Below, piece by piece: positions 47,207 to 59,907 of a stretch of 64,000 nt of DNA. This stretch comes from Streptomyces resistomycificus. Lineage in GTDB: Bacteria; Actinomycetota; Actinomycetes; Streptomycetales; Streptomycetaceae. The stretch is from the NCBI RefSeq assembly GCF_001514265.1, contig NZ_KQ948988.1:1185395-1249394 (forward strand). Direction: 5' to 3'. The translations under genes and the position numbers were made by a program. Position 1 is the stretch's first letter; every line of letters starts with the position of its first letter. The notes under the pieces are model-generated. The model ran no database searches, had not been told where the DNA came from, and saw nothing but the letters and a program-made list of their open reading frames with translations.

Positions 47207-49215
47207 TGACCGTCACCGTGGAGAAGGCCGAGAAACCGGAGCAGACCCAGGTCGTCGAGCAGGACGCTCCCGTCAGGAGCGGGCGCGGGGTCAGCCGGTC
47301 CATGGTGGTGGGCGCGATCCTTCTCGTCTGGCTGGTGCTGTTCGCCGTGCTGCGCGGACGGCAGACGCTGTCCCTCGCGGCGGCGGACCTCACCGATCTG
47401 CACCGGTGGTTCAACGACGTCAACGACTCGATCGGCGCCAACCGCGACTCCAACCCGCTCTTCCTGTACTTCTTCAACGAGATCCGCCTGGTCATCGACT
47501 CCCTGGTGACGTTCGTGCAGGAACTGATTTCGCAGCCCTCCGCCGACCGGCCCGTCCCACAGATCGGATGGCTGGGTGTCGTCGGCATCGCGGGCTACGT
47601 CTCCTGGGCCATGGGCAACTGGCGGGTCGCGCTGCTGGCGGTGGCCGGCTTCACCTTCCTCGGCCTGCAGGGCCTGTGGCAGGAGAGCATGGACACCCTG
47701 GCGCTCACCGTCTCCGCGGTCTTCGTGGCGCTGCTGTTCGCGATCCCGCTGGGCGTGTGGGCGGGGCTGTCCGACCGGTTCAACCGGATCGCGACGCCCT
47801 TCCTGGACTTCATGCAGACGATGCCGACCTTCGTCTATCTGGCCCCGCTGACCCTGTTCTTCCTGATCGGCCCGGCGTCCGCCACCATCGCCACGCTGAT
47901 CTACGCGGCGCCGCCCGCGATGCGCATCACCGCGCACGCCATCCGTTCCGTACCGAAGACCACGGTCGAGGCGGCCGACTCGCTGGGCGCCACCCGGCGG
48001 CAGTCCCTGACGAAGGTGCTGCTGCCCATGTCCAAGCAGACCGTGGTCATGGGCGTGAACCAGACCATCATGGCGGCCCTGGCCATGGTGACCATCGCCG
48101 CCCTGATCGACGCGCCCGGCCTCGGCAAGACCGTCATCCAGGCGCTCCAGTCGCTCGACGTCGGCACGGCCTTCAACGCGGGTCTGGCCATCGTGGTCAT
48201 GGCCATCGTGCTGGACCGCGTCACCACCGCGGCGAGCGGACGCGAGGAGGCGGCCCGGCGTTCGAAGAACCGCTTCCCGGCCTGGCGACGCCCGCTGCTG
48301 GGCGTGGGTGCGGCGGTTACGGCCGTCCTGATCTACCTGTCCCACACCTATGTGTGGGGGGCGGAGTTCCCAGGCGAGGGCGGCGTCGGCAGCGCCATCT
48401 CCAGTGGGGCCGACACGGTGACCACCTGGGCGCAGGACAACCTGTCGGGTGTCACCAACGCCTTCCGCGACGCCCTCACCAACGGTCTGCTCAACCCGTT
48501 CCAGACACTGCTCACCGACTCCCCGTGGTGGCTCGTCGGCGCGGCGTTGATCGCGCTCGGCGTCGTCCTCGGAGGCTGGCGCGCAGGCATCACCACGGCG
48601 GTGTGCGTGGCCCTTCTGGTCGGCACCGGAGTGTGGTCGGACAGCATGACGACCCTCGCGTCCACCGTCGTCGCGACGGTGCTCGTCATGCTGCTCGGCA
48701 TCGTCTTCGGCGTGTGGATGGGACGCAGCGCGCTCGTGGACCGGCTGCTCAGGCCCAGTCTGGACGCGGCGCAGGTCATGCCGCCGTTCGTCTATCTCGT
48801 GCCGTTCCTCGCGCTGTTCGGGGCGACCCGCTTCACGGCGATCGTCGCGGCCGTCGTCTACGCGGCGCCCGTCGCCATGAAGATCATCGCGGACGGGGTG
48901 CGGAACGTGCCTGCCACCACCGTGGAGGCGGCCACCTCCGCCGGGTGCAACACCTGGCAGATCATCACCAAGGTTCAACTGCCGATGGCACGCGGTGCCC
49001 TGACCCTGGCCACCAACCAGGGCCTGATCTACGTGCTGTCGATGGTTGTTGTGGGCGGCCTGGTAGGCGCGGGCGCCCTCGGCTACGACGTCGTGGCCGG
49101 CTTCTCGCAGGGACAGCTGTACGGGAAGGGGCTCGCCGCTGGGCTGGCCATCGTCCTTCTCGGAGTCATGTTCGACAGGATCACTCAGGCAGCGGCGCGG
49201 CGTACCGGTGCGTAA
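47206..49215 (+). CDS. Glycine betaine ABC transporter permease with two tandem permease domains
   Basis: 669 residues, about twice a normal ProW/OpuAB permease. It carries two binding-protein-dependent permease units: the first around residues 165-345 (EAADSLGATRRQSLTKVLLP as EAA loop) and the second around 460-660 (EAATSAGCNTWQIITKVQLP as EAA loop). Each unit has five or six membrane helices, so a single polypeptide can form the whole channel instead of a homodimer. Similar doubled permeases occur in other actinobacterial betaine transporters. The acidic N-terminus is cytoplasmic. Confidence 0.92.
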
Positions 49216-49228
49216 GGAGCAACTGACC

Positions 49229-50206
49229 ATGGCAAGGCAAGCAAGACAGTGGAGAGTCGGCGCGGCCGGCATAGCGGTCCTCGGCCTCACACTCACCGCC
49301 TGCGGCGGTGCGAAGGTCGGTGACAGCTCCTCGGAGGCCGGCGGCTCGGGCGGTTCCGGGAAGTGCGGCACCTTCAACCTCGCGGTCAACCCGTGGGTGG
49401 GCTACGAGGCCAACGCGGCGGTCATCGCCTACGTGGCGGAGCAGGACCTCGGCTGCAAGGTCACCAAGAAGGACCTGAAGGAGGAGATCGCCTGGCAGGG
49501 CTTCGGGACGGGCGAGGTCGACGCCGTCGTCGAGAACTGGGGTCACGACGACCTGAAGAAGAAGTACATCACCGGCCAGAAGACCGCCGTCGACGCCGGC
49601 CCGACCGGTAACGAAGGCCTCATCGGCTGGTACGTGCCGCCGTGGCTGGCCAAGGCGCACCCCGACATCCTCGACTGGAACAACCTCGACAAGTACGCGG
49701 CCGAGTTCAAGACGTCCGAGTCCGGCGGAAAGGGCCAGCTCCTCGACGGTGACCCGTCGTTCGTCACCAACGACGAGGCGCTGGTGAAGAACCTGCAGCT
49801 GGACTTCAAGGTGGTGTACGCGGGCAGCGAGACCGCACTCATCCAGGCTTTCCGCAAGGCGGAGAAGGACAAGGAATGGGTGATCGGCTACTTCTACGAG
49901 CCACAGTGGTTCATGTCCGAGGTACCGCTGGAGAAGGTCAAGCTGCCCGAGTACAAGGACGGCTGCGACGCCGACGCGGAGAAGGTCGCCTGCGACTACC
50001 CCGTGTACAAGCTGGACAAGATCGTCAGTGCGAAGTTCGCCAAGTCGGGCAGCCCGGCCTATGACCTGGTGAAGAACTTCAGCTGGACGAACGACGACCA
50101 GAACGTCGTGGCCAAGTACATCGCGGTGGACAAGATGACCCCCGAGGCGGCGGCGAAGAAGTGGGTCGAGGCCAACCGCGACAAGGTGGACGCCTGGATC
50201 AAGTAA
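49229..50206 (+). CDS. Glycine betaine-type ABC transporter substrate-binding lipoprotein
   Basis: 325 residues with a lipoprotein signal: basic start RQARQWR, hydrophobic AAGIAVLGLTLT and lipobox LTAC-GG, lipid-anchored at Cys25. The mature part is an OpuAC/ProX-type fold: FNLAVNPWVGYEANAAVIAY, VDAVVENWGHDDLKKKY, GLIGWYVPPWLAKAHPDILD and YEPQWFMSEVPLEKVKLP, whose Trp/Tyr residues would form the aromatic box for a quaternary ammonium group. ATG 49229 has AAGGAG before it. The gene closes the betB-transporter operon and is followed by a very strong terminator. Confidence 0.93.
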   Translation: MARQARQWRVGAAGIAVLGLTLTACGGAKVGDSSSEAGGSGGSGKCGTFNLAVNPWVGYEANAAVIAYVAEQDLGCKVTKKDLKEEIAWQGFGTGEVDAVVENWGHDDLKKKYITGQKTAVDAGPTGNEGLIGWYVPPWLAKAHPDILDWNNLDKYAAEFKTSESGGKGQLLDGDPSFVTNDEALVKNLQLDFKVVYAGSETALIQAFRKAEKDKEWVIGYFYEPQWFMSEVPLEKVKLPEYKDGCDADAEKVACDYPVYKLDKIVSAKFAKSGSPAYDLVKNFSWTNDDQNVVAKYIAVDKMTPEAAAKKWVEANRDKVDAWIK

Positions 50207-50233
50207 CGCCTGGATCCGGCAGCCGGAAACCGG

Positions 50234-50310
50234 CCGGAACATGCCCGGTGGGCGGTGCGCACCCCGTGCGCACCGCCCACCGGGCATCGCCGTGTTCCGG
50301 CTCGTTTTTC
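50234..50310 (+). terminator. Strong intrinsic terminator after the transporter operon
   Basis: Perfect 22-bp stem (50241-50262 with 50266-50287) with a 3-nt loop, inside an outer CCGGAAC/GTTCCGG pairing (50234-50240 with 50294-50300), followed by GTTTTTC. Confidence 0.93.
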
Positions 50311-50325
50311 CGAGGTCTCGGACCC

Positions 50326-52870
<2,545 letters not shown>

Positions 52871-52906
52871 CACCCCGCGTCGACTCCGAGGGAAGGAACA
52901 CCGCCG

Positions 52907-53767
52907 GTGAACGCACAGCTGCTCGACGGCAAGGCCACCGCCGCCGACATCCGCGGCGAACTCGCGGAGCGCGTCGCCAAGTTGACCGCCGACGGTGATC
53001 GGCCGCCGGGTCTGGGCACCGTCCTGGTCGGCGAGGACCCCGGCAGCCACGCCTACGTCGCCGGAAAGCACCGCGACTGCGCCCAGGTGGGCATCGCCTC
53101 CCTCCGCCGGGAACTGCCCGCCGACGCCTCGCAACAGCAGGTCGAGGACGTCATCGACGAACTCAACGCCGACCCGGCCTGCACCGGCTACATCGTCCAG
53201 CTCCCGCTCCCGCGCCACCTGGACGCCAACGCCGTACTGGAACGCATGGACCCGGCCAAGGACGCCGACGGCCTGCATCCCGTCAACCTCGGCCGGCTCG
53301 TCCTGGGCGTCGACGCCCCGCTGCCGTGCACCCCGCGCGGCATCGTGGAACTGCTCCGCCGGTACGAGGTGCCGCTCGCAGGGGCCCGGGTGTGTGTGGT
53401 CGGCAGGGGCCTCACGGTAGGACGCCCCATCGGCCTGCTCCTCACCCGCAGGTCCGAGAACGCCACCGTGACCCTGTGCCACACCGGCACCAAGGGCCTG
53501 GCCTGGCACGTCCGCGAGGCGGACATCGTCATCGCGGCCGCCGGCTCGCCCGGACTGATCACGAAGGACATGCTGCGCCCCGGCGCGGCGGTCCTGGACG
53601 TCGGCATCACCCGCACCGATCAAGGGCTGGTCGGCGATGTGCACCCGGACGCCGCCAGGGTCGCCGGATGGCTCGCGCCCATGCCCGGGGGCGTGGGCCC
53701 CATGACGCGGGCCATGCTGCTCGCCAACGTCGTCGAGGCCGCTGAGAGGAACGCCACCGCCGCATGA
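52907..53767 (+). CDS. folD: Methylenetetrahydrofolate dehydrogenase/cyclohydrolase
   Basis: 286 residues. FolD signatures are visible: [20 protein letters not shown] (with catalytic Lys), [44 protein letters not shown] and the nucleotide-binding [19 protein letters not shown], ending [18 protein letters not shown]. It converts methylene-THF from the methylamine oxidases to 10-formyl-THF, which PurU can hydrolyse. This is an island copy; Streptomyces normally has a housekeeping folD elsewhere. GTG 52907 follows GGAAGG-type purines and lies 36 bp after the oxidase. Confidence 0.95.
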   Translation: MNAQLLDGKATAADIRGELAERVAKLTADGDRPPGLGTVLVGEDPGSHAYVAGKHRDCAQVGIASLRRELPADASQQQVEDVIDELNADPACTGYIVQLPLPRHLDANAVLERMDPAKDADGLHPVNLGRLVLGVDAPLPCTPRGIVELLRRYEVPLAGARVCVVGRGLTVGRPIGLLLTRRSENATVTLCHTGTKGLAWHVREADIVIAAAGSPGLITKDMLRPGAAVLDVGITRTDQGLVGDVHPDAARVAGWLAPMPGGVGPMTRAMLLANVVEAAERNATAA

Positions 53768-53825
53768 ACGCTCCAGTCCCCAAGTGCCCGCAGTATCCGT
53801 ACCTTTCAGCAGACGGAGACGTCCG

Positions 53826-55058
53826 ATGAACGCCCGCACCCCCGGCGCCGACCTCCCCGACCACCCCGACTGGCTGTGGCGTACGCCGGAGCCGAAGCGG
53901 TCGTACGACGTGGTGATCGTCGGCGGCGGCGGACACGGCCTGGCCACCGCCCACTATCTGGCGAGGAACCACGGCATCACCAAGGTCGCCGTGCTGGAGA
54001 AGGGCTGGCTCGCGGGCGGCAACATGGCCCGCAACACCACGATCATCCGCTCCAACTACCTGTGGGACGAGAGCGCCGGCATCTACGAGCACGCCCTCAA
54101 GCTGTGGGAGGGCCTGGCGGAGGAGCTCGACTACCCGATCCTCTTCTCCCAGCGCGGCGTGCTGAACCTCGCGCACAGCCTCCAGGACGTCCGCGACAGC
54201 GTGCGCCGCGTGGAGGCCAACCGCCTCAACGGCGTGGACGCCCAGTGGCTCGACGCGGACGGCGTCAAGGAAGTCTGCCCGATCGTCAACATCTCACCGG
54301 ACGTGCGCTATCCGGTCCTGGGCGCCACCTACCAGCCGCGGGCGGGCATCGCCAAGCACGACTACGTCGCCTGGGGGCTGGCCCGCTCCGCGGACGCCGC
54401 CGGGATCGACATCATCCAGAACTGCGAGGTCACCGGCCTGGACGTGGTCGGCAACCGCGTGATCGGCGTGCAGACGAACCTCGGGCCCATCGCGGCGGGC
54501 AAGGTGGCGCTCTGCTCGGCGGGTCACACCTCGGTCCTCGCGGCCATGGCCGGCATCGAACTCCCGCTCCAGAGCCACCCCTTGCAGGCGCTGGTCTCGG
54601 AGCTGCTGGAACCGGTGCACCCGACCGTGGTGATGTCCAACGCGGTCCACGTGTACGTCAGCCAGGCCCACAAGGGCGAGCTGGTCATGGGCGCGGGCAT
54701 CGACGCGTACAACTCCTACACCCAGCGCGGCGCCTTCCACATCATCGAGGAGCAGATGTCGGCGGCCCTCGAGCTCTTCCCGGTCTTCGCCCGCGCCCAC
54801 GTCCTGCGCACCTGGGGCGGCATCGTCGACGTCAGCCCCGACGCCTCACCGATCATCGGGCTCACACCGGTCGACAACCTCTACCTCAACTGCGGCTGGG
54901 GCACGGGCGGTTTCAAGGCCACCCCGGGGGTCGGCTCGGTCTACGCCCACACCATCGCCCACGACACCCCCCACCCCCTCAACGCCCCCTTCTCGCTCGA
55001 CCGTTTCACCACCGGCGCGCTCGTCGACGAGCACGGCGCGGCCGCGGTGGCCCACTAG
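53826..55058 (+). CDS. soxB: Heterotetrameric sarcosine oxidase, beta subunit
   Basis: 410 residues, the normal SoxB size. Marker stretches are [20 protein letters not shown] for FAD binding, [20 protein letters not shown] near the flavin-attachment region, [20 protein letters not shown] and [20 protein letters not shown]. The beta subunit holds the covalent flavin and oxidises sarcosine to glycine; the methyl carbon goes to formaldehyde or THF through the alpha subunit. ATG 53826 is 58 bp after folD and 11 bp before the next gene. Confidence 0.96.
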   Translation: MNARTPGADLPDHPDWLWRTPEPKRSYDVVIVGGGGHGLATAHYLARNHGITKVAVLEKGWLAGGNMARNTTIIRSNYLWDESAGIYEHALKLWEGLAEELDYPILFSQRGVLNLAHSLQDVRDSVRRVEANRLNGVDAQWLDADGVKEVCPIVNISPDVRYPVLGATYQPRAGIAKHDYVAWGLARSADAAGIDIIQNCEVTGLDVVGNRVIGVQTNLGPIAAGKVALCSAGHTSVLAAMAGIELPLQSHPLQALVSELLEPVHPTVVMSNAVHVYVSQAHKGELVMGAGIDAYNSYTQRGAFHIIEEQMSAALELFPVFARAHVLRTWGGIVDVSPDASPIIGLTPVDNLYLNCGWGTGGFKATPGVGSVYAHTIAHDTPHPLNAPFSLDRFTTGALVDEHGAAAVAH

Positions 55059-55069
55059 GGAGCCGATCC

Positions 55070-58000
55070 ATGCTGCTCATCCCCTGCCCGTGGTGCGGGC
55101 CCCGCGACGAGGCCGAGTTCCACTACGGCGGCCAGGCCCACGTGCCGTATCCGGAGGACCCGGCGGCCCTCAGCGACGAGGAGTGGGCCCGGTACCTGTT
55201 CTTCCGTGACAACACGAAGGGTCCCTTCGCCGAACGCTGGAGCCACGCGGCGGGCTGCCGCCGCTGGTTCAACGCGGTGCGGGACACGTCGTCGAACGAG
55301 ATCCTGGCGGTGTACCGGACGGGGGAGGAGCGCCCGGCGACAGCGGAGCCGCGTCCGTTCGTCTCTCAGCCACGTCCACAACCAGCCCGTCCGGCGCTGG
55401 CGGACGAGGCCCCTTCAGGGCCGAAGCGGGGGTCTGGGGGCGGCAGCCCCCAGGATGGGACGGGCAGGGGCGGCGGGGGCGAAGCCGCATTCATCAGCGG
55501 CTCCGCAGCGGGCCAGCCCTTCCGCCACCCCACCCGCGGCCGCATCGACCGCGACGCCCCCCTCACCTTCTCCTTCGACGGCACCGAATACCGCGGCTTC
55601 CGGGGCGACACCCTCGCCTCCGCCCTCCTCGCGAACGGCGTCATCCACGCCGGCACCAGCATCAAGCTCGGCCGCCCCCGCGGCATCTTCTCCGCCGGTG
55701 TGGAGGAGCCCAACGCGGTCGTCCAGATCGAGGAGCCCTTCCCGGAGCCCATGCTGCCCGCGACGACCGTCGAGCTCTACGACGGCCTCGTGGCGAGCAG
55801 CCTTCCCGGCCAGGGCCGTCTCGCCACCGAACCGGACCCGGCCCGCTACGACGCCGTACACGCCCACTGCGACCTGCTGGTCGTCGGCGCGGGTCCGGCA
55901 GGCCTCGCGGCCGCGGCTGCGGCAGCGAGAAGCGGCGCCCGCGTCATCCTCGCCGACGACCAGTCGGAGCCGGGCGGCAGCCTCCTGGGCACGGCCGAAC
56001 ACCTCGACTGGGTGCGGGAGATCACCGGACAGCTCGACACCGCCCCCGAGGTCCGCGTCCTGCGCCGGACCACCGTCTTCGGCTACTACGACGACAACCA
56101 CCTCGTCGCCGTCGAGCGCCGTACCAACCACCTCGGCGCCGAGGCCCCCGACAACGTCTCCCGCGAACGTGTCTGGCGCGTCCGCGCCCGCCGCGTAGTC
56201 CTCGCCACCGGCGCCCACGAGCGCTCACTCGCCTTCGCGGACAACGACCGCCCCGGAGTGATGCTGGCCTCCTCGGCCCGCACGTACGTCAACCGCCACG
56301 GTGTCCTGCCGGGCCGCCGCGCCGTCGTCCTCACCACCAACGACAGTGCCTACGCGGCAGCGCTGGACCTCACCGCGGCCGGCCTGGCCGTCACGGCGAT
56401 CGTCGACACCCGCCCCGGACCGGGGGAGTGGACCGAGCGCGCGAGGGCGGCCGGGATCGAGGTGCTGGCCGGCCACGCCGTCACCGGCACCGAGGGCGAG
56501 GCACGCCTCACCACCGTGACCGTCGCACCGTACGGAGAGTCCGCGGGGCGGCGGGAGTTCGCCGCCGACCTGCTGCTGGTCTCCGGCGGCTGGAACCCGG
56601 TGGCACACCTGTTCAGCCAGTCGGGCGGCAGGCTGCGCCACGACGAGACGCTGGGCTCCTTCGTCCCCGACACCTGCCGCCAGGCGGTCGAGGTCGTGGG
56701 CGGCGCGAGCGGCGTCCTCGACCCCGCGACGGTCCTGGCACAGGGCGCGGCCGCCGGTGCCCGCGCCGTCGAGGCCGAGGGGTACACGCCCGAGGCGCCC
56801 CGCCTCCCGGAGGTGGCCGCCCAGCCGCGGCAGACGCCACCGATGCACGTGTACGTCCTCCCGGGCGCCTCGGACGCTCCCCGTTTCGTCGACCTCCAAC
56901 GCGACGTCACCGTCGACGACCTGGCCCGCGCGACCGGCGCCGGCCTGCGCTCGGTCGAACACACCAAGCGGTACACCACGGCCGGCACCGCCAACGACCA
57001 GGGCAAGACCTCCGGAGTCCTGGCCAGCGGCGTCGTAGCCGAACTGCTCGGCGTGGACATCTCGGCACTCGGCACGACGACGTTCCGCCCGCCCTACACA
57101 CCCGTCTCCTTCGCCGCGCTCGCCGGCCGCGACCGGGGCACGCTGAGCGACCCGGTCCGCACGACGGCCCTCCACCACTGGCATGTCGCGCACGGCGCCC
57201 TGTTCGAGAACGTCGGCCAGTGGAAGCGTCCCTGGTACTACCCGCAGGACGGCGAGGACATGGAGGCGGCCGTGCTGCGCGAGTGCGCCGCCGCCCGCGA
57301 GGGCGTGGCCTTCATGGACGCCTCCACCCTCGGGAAGATCGACGTGCAGGGCCCGGACGCGGGGGTCCTCCTTGACCGGCTCTACACCAACATGATGAGC
57401 ACCCTGAAGGTCGGCATGATCCGCTACGGCGTCATGTGCCGCCCGGACGGCATGGTCTTCGACGACGGCACGGTCATCCGCGTCGCCCAGAACCGCTTCC
57501 TGGTCACCACGACGACGGGCAACGCCGCCGCCGTACTCGACTGGATGGAGGAGTGGCACCAGACCGAGTGGCCCGAGCTGAAGGTCCACTGCACCTCCGT
57601 GACCGAGCAGTGGGCCACGGTCGCCTTGGTCGGCCCCCGCTCCCGCGAGGTCCTGGGCTCGCTCGCCCCCCGACTGGCCGTGGCCAACGACGACTTCCCG
57701 TTCATGGCATGGCGACAGACGACCGTCGCGGGCATCGAGGCCAGGGTGTGCCGGATCAGCTTCTCCGGCGAACTCGCCTACGAGATCAATGTCTCGCCCT
57801 GGGAGGCCCTCGCCCTGTGGGAGGCACTGTACGAGGCCGGCGCCCCGTACGGCATCACCCCGTACGGCACGGAGACCATGCACGTCCTGCGAGCCGAGAA
57901 GGGCTACCCGATCATCGGCCAGGACACCGACGGCACCGTCACTCCCCAGGACCTCGGCATGAGCTGGGTGGTGTCGAAGAAGAAGCCGGACTTCGTCGGC

Positions 58001-58330
58001 AAGCGGTCATACGCCCGTGCGGACAACCTCCGCCCCGACCGCAAGCACCTGGTCGGCCTCCTCCCCGAGGACCCCGGCGCCTTCCTGCCCGAGGGCACCC
58101 ACCTGGTGGCCGACAGCGTGCTTCCCGCCCCGCCCGTCCCGATGCTCGGCCACGTCACCTCCAGCTACCGCAGCGCGGCCCTCGGCCGCACCTTCGCGCT
58201 CGCCCTGATCAAGGGTGGCCGGAATCGGATCGGCGAGCGTCTGTACGCCCCCGTGGGCGACCAACTGGTGCCGGTGACCGTGGCAAGCCCCGTCCTCTAC
58301 GACCCCGAGGGAGCCCGTCGCGATGGCTGA
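55070..58330 (+). CDS. soxDA: Fused delta-alpha subunit of heterotetrameric sarcosine oxidase
   Basis: One frame of 1086 residues joins two normally separate proteins. Residues 1-88 are SoxD with its zinc ligands (CPWCG, Cys6/Cys9; HAAGC, His59/Cys63). Residues 89-146 are a Pro/Gly-rich linker. From about 147 it is SoxA: Fer2-like segment (GTEYRGFRGDTLASALLANG), dinucleotide fold (LLVVGAGPAGLAAAAAAARS), NAD domain and C-terminal GcvT folate domain (GMIRYGVMCRPDGMVFDDGT, LRAEKGYPIIGQDTDGTVTP). SoxD is usually about 90-100 residues and SoxA about 950-1000, both from separate genes. No in-frame ATG, GTG or TTG start was found in the linker. It overlaps soxG by eight bases. Whether it is cleaved afterwards is unknown. 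Confidence 0.9.
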   Translation: MLLIPCPWCGPRDEAEFHYGGQAHVPYPEDPAALSDEEWARYLFFRDNTKGPFAERWSHAAGCRRWFNAVRDTSSNEILAVYRTGEERPATAEPRPFVSQPRPQPARPALADEAPSGPKRGSGGGSPQDGTGRGGGGEAAFISGSAAGQPFRHPTRGRIDRDAPLTFSFDGTEYRGFRGDTLASALLANGVIHAGTSIKLGRPRGIFSAGVEEPNAVVQIEEPFPEPMLPATTVELYDGLVASSLPGQGRLATEPDPARYDAVHAHCDLLVVGAGPAGLAAAAAAARSGARVILADDQSEPGGSLLGTAEHLDWVREITGQLDTAPEVRVLRRTTVFGYYDDNHLVAVERRTNHLGAEAPDNVSRERVWRVRARRVVLATGAHERSLAFADNDRPGVMLASSARTYVNRHGVLPGRRAVVLTTNDSAYAAALDLTAAGLAVTAIVDTRPGPGEWTERARAAGIEVLAGHAVTGTEGEARLTTVTVAPYGESAGRREFAADLLLVSGGWNPVAHLFSQSGGRLRHDETLGSFVPDTCRQAVEVVGGASGVLDPATVLAQGAAAGARAVEAEGYTPEAPRLPEVAAQPRQTPPMHVYVLPGASDAPRFVDLQRDVTVDDLARATGAGLRSVEHTKRYTTAGTANDQGKTSGVLASGVVAELLGVDISALGTTTFRPPYTPVSFAALAGRDRGTLSDPVRTTALHHWHVAHGALFENVGQWKRPWYYPQDGEDMEAAVLRECAAAREGVAFMDASTLGKIDVQGPDAGVLLDRLYTNMMSTLKVGMIRYGVMCRPDGMVFDDGTVIRVAQNRFLVTTTTGNAAAVLDWMEEWHQTEWPELKVHCTSVTEQWATVALVGPRSREVLGSLAPRLAVANDDFPFMAWRQTTVAGIEARVCRISFSGELAYEINVSPWEALALWEALYEAGAPYGITPYGTETMHVLRAEKGYPIIGQDTDGTVTPQDLGMSWVVSKKKPDFVGKRSYARADNLRPDRKHLVGLLPEDPGAFLPEGTHLVADSVLPAPPVPMLGHVTSSYRSAALGRTFALALIKGGRNRIGERLYAPVGDQLVPVTVASPVLYDPEGARRDG
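55376..55492 (+). repeat. Streptomyces intergenic-type repeat inside the soxDA linker
   Basis: The DNA encoding residues about 103-141 contains CCCGTCCGGCG, GACGAGGC, a GGCCC/GGGCC dyad near 55408-55423, the hairpin CTGGGGGC-ggca-GCCCCCAG (55434-55453), then GGGACGGGCAGGGGCGGCGG. From memory this string of blocks is one of the commonest intergenic repeats in Streptomyces genomes. Its length here leaves the frame open from soxD into soxA. Confidence 0.65.
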
Positions 58331-58925
58331 CACCGCCCTTACCGCCCCGCTCCGCAGCCCTCTGTCGCATGTCGCCGGCCGACTGGCCGCCGCGACTCGC
58401 ACGTCCGGGGGTGCGATCCGGCTGGCCGAACTCCCCTTCCTGGCCCAGCTCGACGTGCGCCTGGACGCCAAGGGAACGGCGGCGGAAGCCGTCGGGCTCG
58501 CACTGGGTCTCCAGCTGCCCCTCCAACCGAACACCGTCGTACGTGCGGGGGAGTTGACCGCGCTGTGGCTCGGCCCGGACGAATGGCTGGTGGTGGGACC
58601 GCCGGGCGGTGAACGAGAGGTGGAGAGCCGGATCCGGGAGGCCGCGGGAGACGAGCCGGTCTCGGTCACCGACGTCTCCGCGCAGCGCACCACGCTCCTC
58701 GTCACGGGCCCTCGCGCCCATGACCTGCTGGCCCACGGCTGTTCCCTGGACCTGCACCCGCGGGTCTTCGGCTCGGGACGCTGCGCCCAGACCACCCTGG
58801 GCCGCACGCAGGTCGTCCTGGTCGCCCGGGACGAACCCAGAGCCGGATTCTGGGTCCTGGTCCGCTCCTCGTTCGCCGGCTATCTGACGGACTGGTTGCT
58901 CGACGCGGCGACGGAATACGTCTGA
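58323..58925 (+). CDS. soxG: Heterotetrameric sarcosine oxidase, gamma subunit
   Basis: 200 residues, matching SoxG, a truncated GcvT-like fold packed against the alpha subunit: LPLQPNTVVRAGELTALWLG, PDEWLVVGPPGGERE, SVTDVSAQRTTLLVTGPRAH, CAQTTLGRTQVVLVAR and FWVLVRSSFAGYLTDWLLDA. It begins eight bases inside the soxDA end, so it is translationally coupled. With SoxB and SoxDA it completes the oxidase. Confidence 0.95.
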   Translation: MADTALTAPLRSPLSHVAGRLAAATRTSGGAIRLAELPFLAQLDVRLDAKGTAAEAVGLALGLQLPLQPNTVVRAGELTALWLGPDEWLVVGPPGGEREVESRIREAAGDEPVSVTDVSAQRTTLLVTGPRAHDLLAHGCSLDLHPRVFGSGRCAQTTLGRTQVVLVARDEPRAGFWVLVRSSFAGYLTDWLLDAATEYV

Positions 58926-58974
58926 GCGGGTTCTGGCAGCAGGTTTCGTCATACGCATCGAAAGGCGGACACCC

Positions 58975-59892
58975 ATGACCGCCACCGCCCACGCCCCCAC
59001 TCCCACCCACCCGGGAACACCGGTACTCCACCCGCACGGGCTGCCACGGCCCGGCCAGACCCTGGTCATGGGCGTAGTGAACGTCACCCCGGACTCGTTC
59101 TCCGACGGCGGGCTGTCGTTCGCCGCGGACGCGGCCGTCGCGCACGGGCTCGCGCTGCTCGAACAGGGTGCGGACATCGTGGACGTGGGCGGCGAGTCGA
59201 CTCGCCCCGGCGCGGCACGCCCGCCCATCGAGGAGGAGCTGCGACGCGTCCTGCCCGTCGTCCGGGAACTCGCCGCGACGGGCGCGATCGTCAGTGTCGA
59301 CACCATGCGGGCCGAGGTCGCCGCCCGCGCGCTGGAGGCCGGTGCGCGGATGGTCAACGACGTCTCAGGGGGCCTCGCCGACCCCGCGATGCTGCCGCTG
59401 ATGGCCCGGGCGGGCACGCCGTACGTGGTGATGCACTGGCGCGGGCACTCCGCGGGCATGCAGGCGAACGCCCTGTACGACGAGATCGTCAGCGACGTGC
59501 TCGACGAGCTGCGTTCGAGGATCGAGGCCGCGCTGGAGGCGGGGGTCCCGCCCGGCTGCCTGATCGTCGACCCCGGGCTGGGCTTCGCCAAGGCGCCCGA
59601 GCACAACTGGGAGCTGCTGGGCCGCCTCGGGGAGGTCAGTGCACTGGGTCGTCCCGTCCTGGTGGGCGCGTCACGCAAGTCGTTCCTGGGCCGTCTGCTG
59701 GCGGACCGGGCGACGGGACAACCGCGCCCGGCACGGCAGCGGGATGCCGCGACGGCCGCGGTGTCCGTGCTCGCCGCCGCGCAGGGCGTCTGGTGCCTGC
59801 GGGTGCACGATGTCGTCTCGACACTGGACGCGGTACGGGTGACGGCCCGCTGGGGCGTCGAGGCGGCGTCGGCACGGTCACCGCTGCGCTGA
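58975..59892 (+). CDS. folP: Dihydropteroate synthase
   Basis: 305 residues. Both DHPS signatures are clear: VMGVVNVTPDSFSDGG and IVDVGGESTRPGA, plus VNDVSGGLADPAMLP, YVVMHWRG, DPGLGFAKAPEHNWELLGRL and LVGASRKSFLGRLL. It condenses p-aminobenzoate with hydroxymethyl-dihydropterin in folate synthesis. As the last gene of the dimethylglycine/sarcosine oxidase operon, it probably raises folate supply when much THF is needed as methyl acceptor. A second, housekeeping folP is expected elsewhere. AAAGGCGG precedes ATG 58975. It converges on IclR copy 2 without a clear terminator. Confidence 0.95.
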   Translation: MTATAHAPTPTHPGTPVLHPHGLPRPGQTLVMGVVNVTPDSFSDGGLSFAADAAVAHGLALLEQGADIVDVGGESTRPGAARPPIEEELRRVLPVVRELAATGAIVSVDTMRAEVAARALEAGARMVNDVSGGLADPAMLPLMARAGTPYVVMHWRGHSAGMQANALYDEIVSDVLDELRSRIEAALEAGVPPGCLIVDPGLGFAKAPEHNWELLGRLGEVSALGRPVLVGASRKSFLGRLLADRATGQPRPARQRDAATAAVSVLAAAQGVWCLRVHDVVSTLDAVRVTARWGVEAASARSPLR

Positions 59893-59907
59893 GCGTCCCG
59901 TCGAGCC

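Noticed and set aside
53876..55069. Upstream extension of the soxDA frame through soxB
   Set aside because: The frame is open but overlaps soxB out of frame and reads as Arg/Pro/Gly-rich shadow. The delta subunit clearly begins at ATG 55070.
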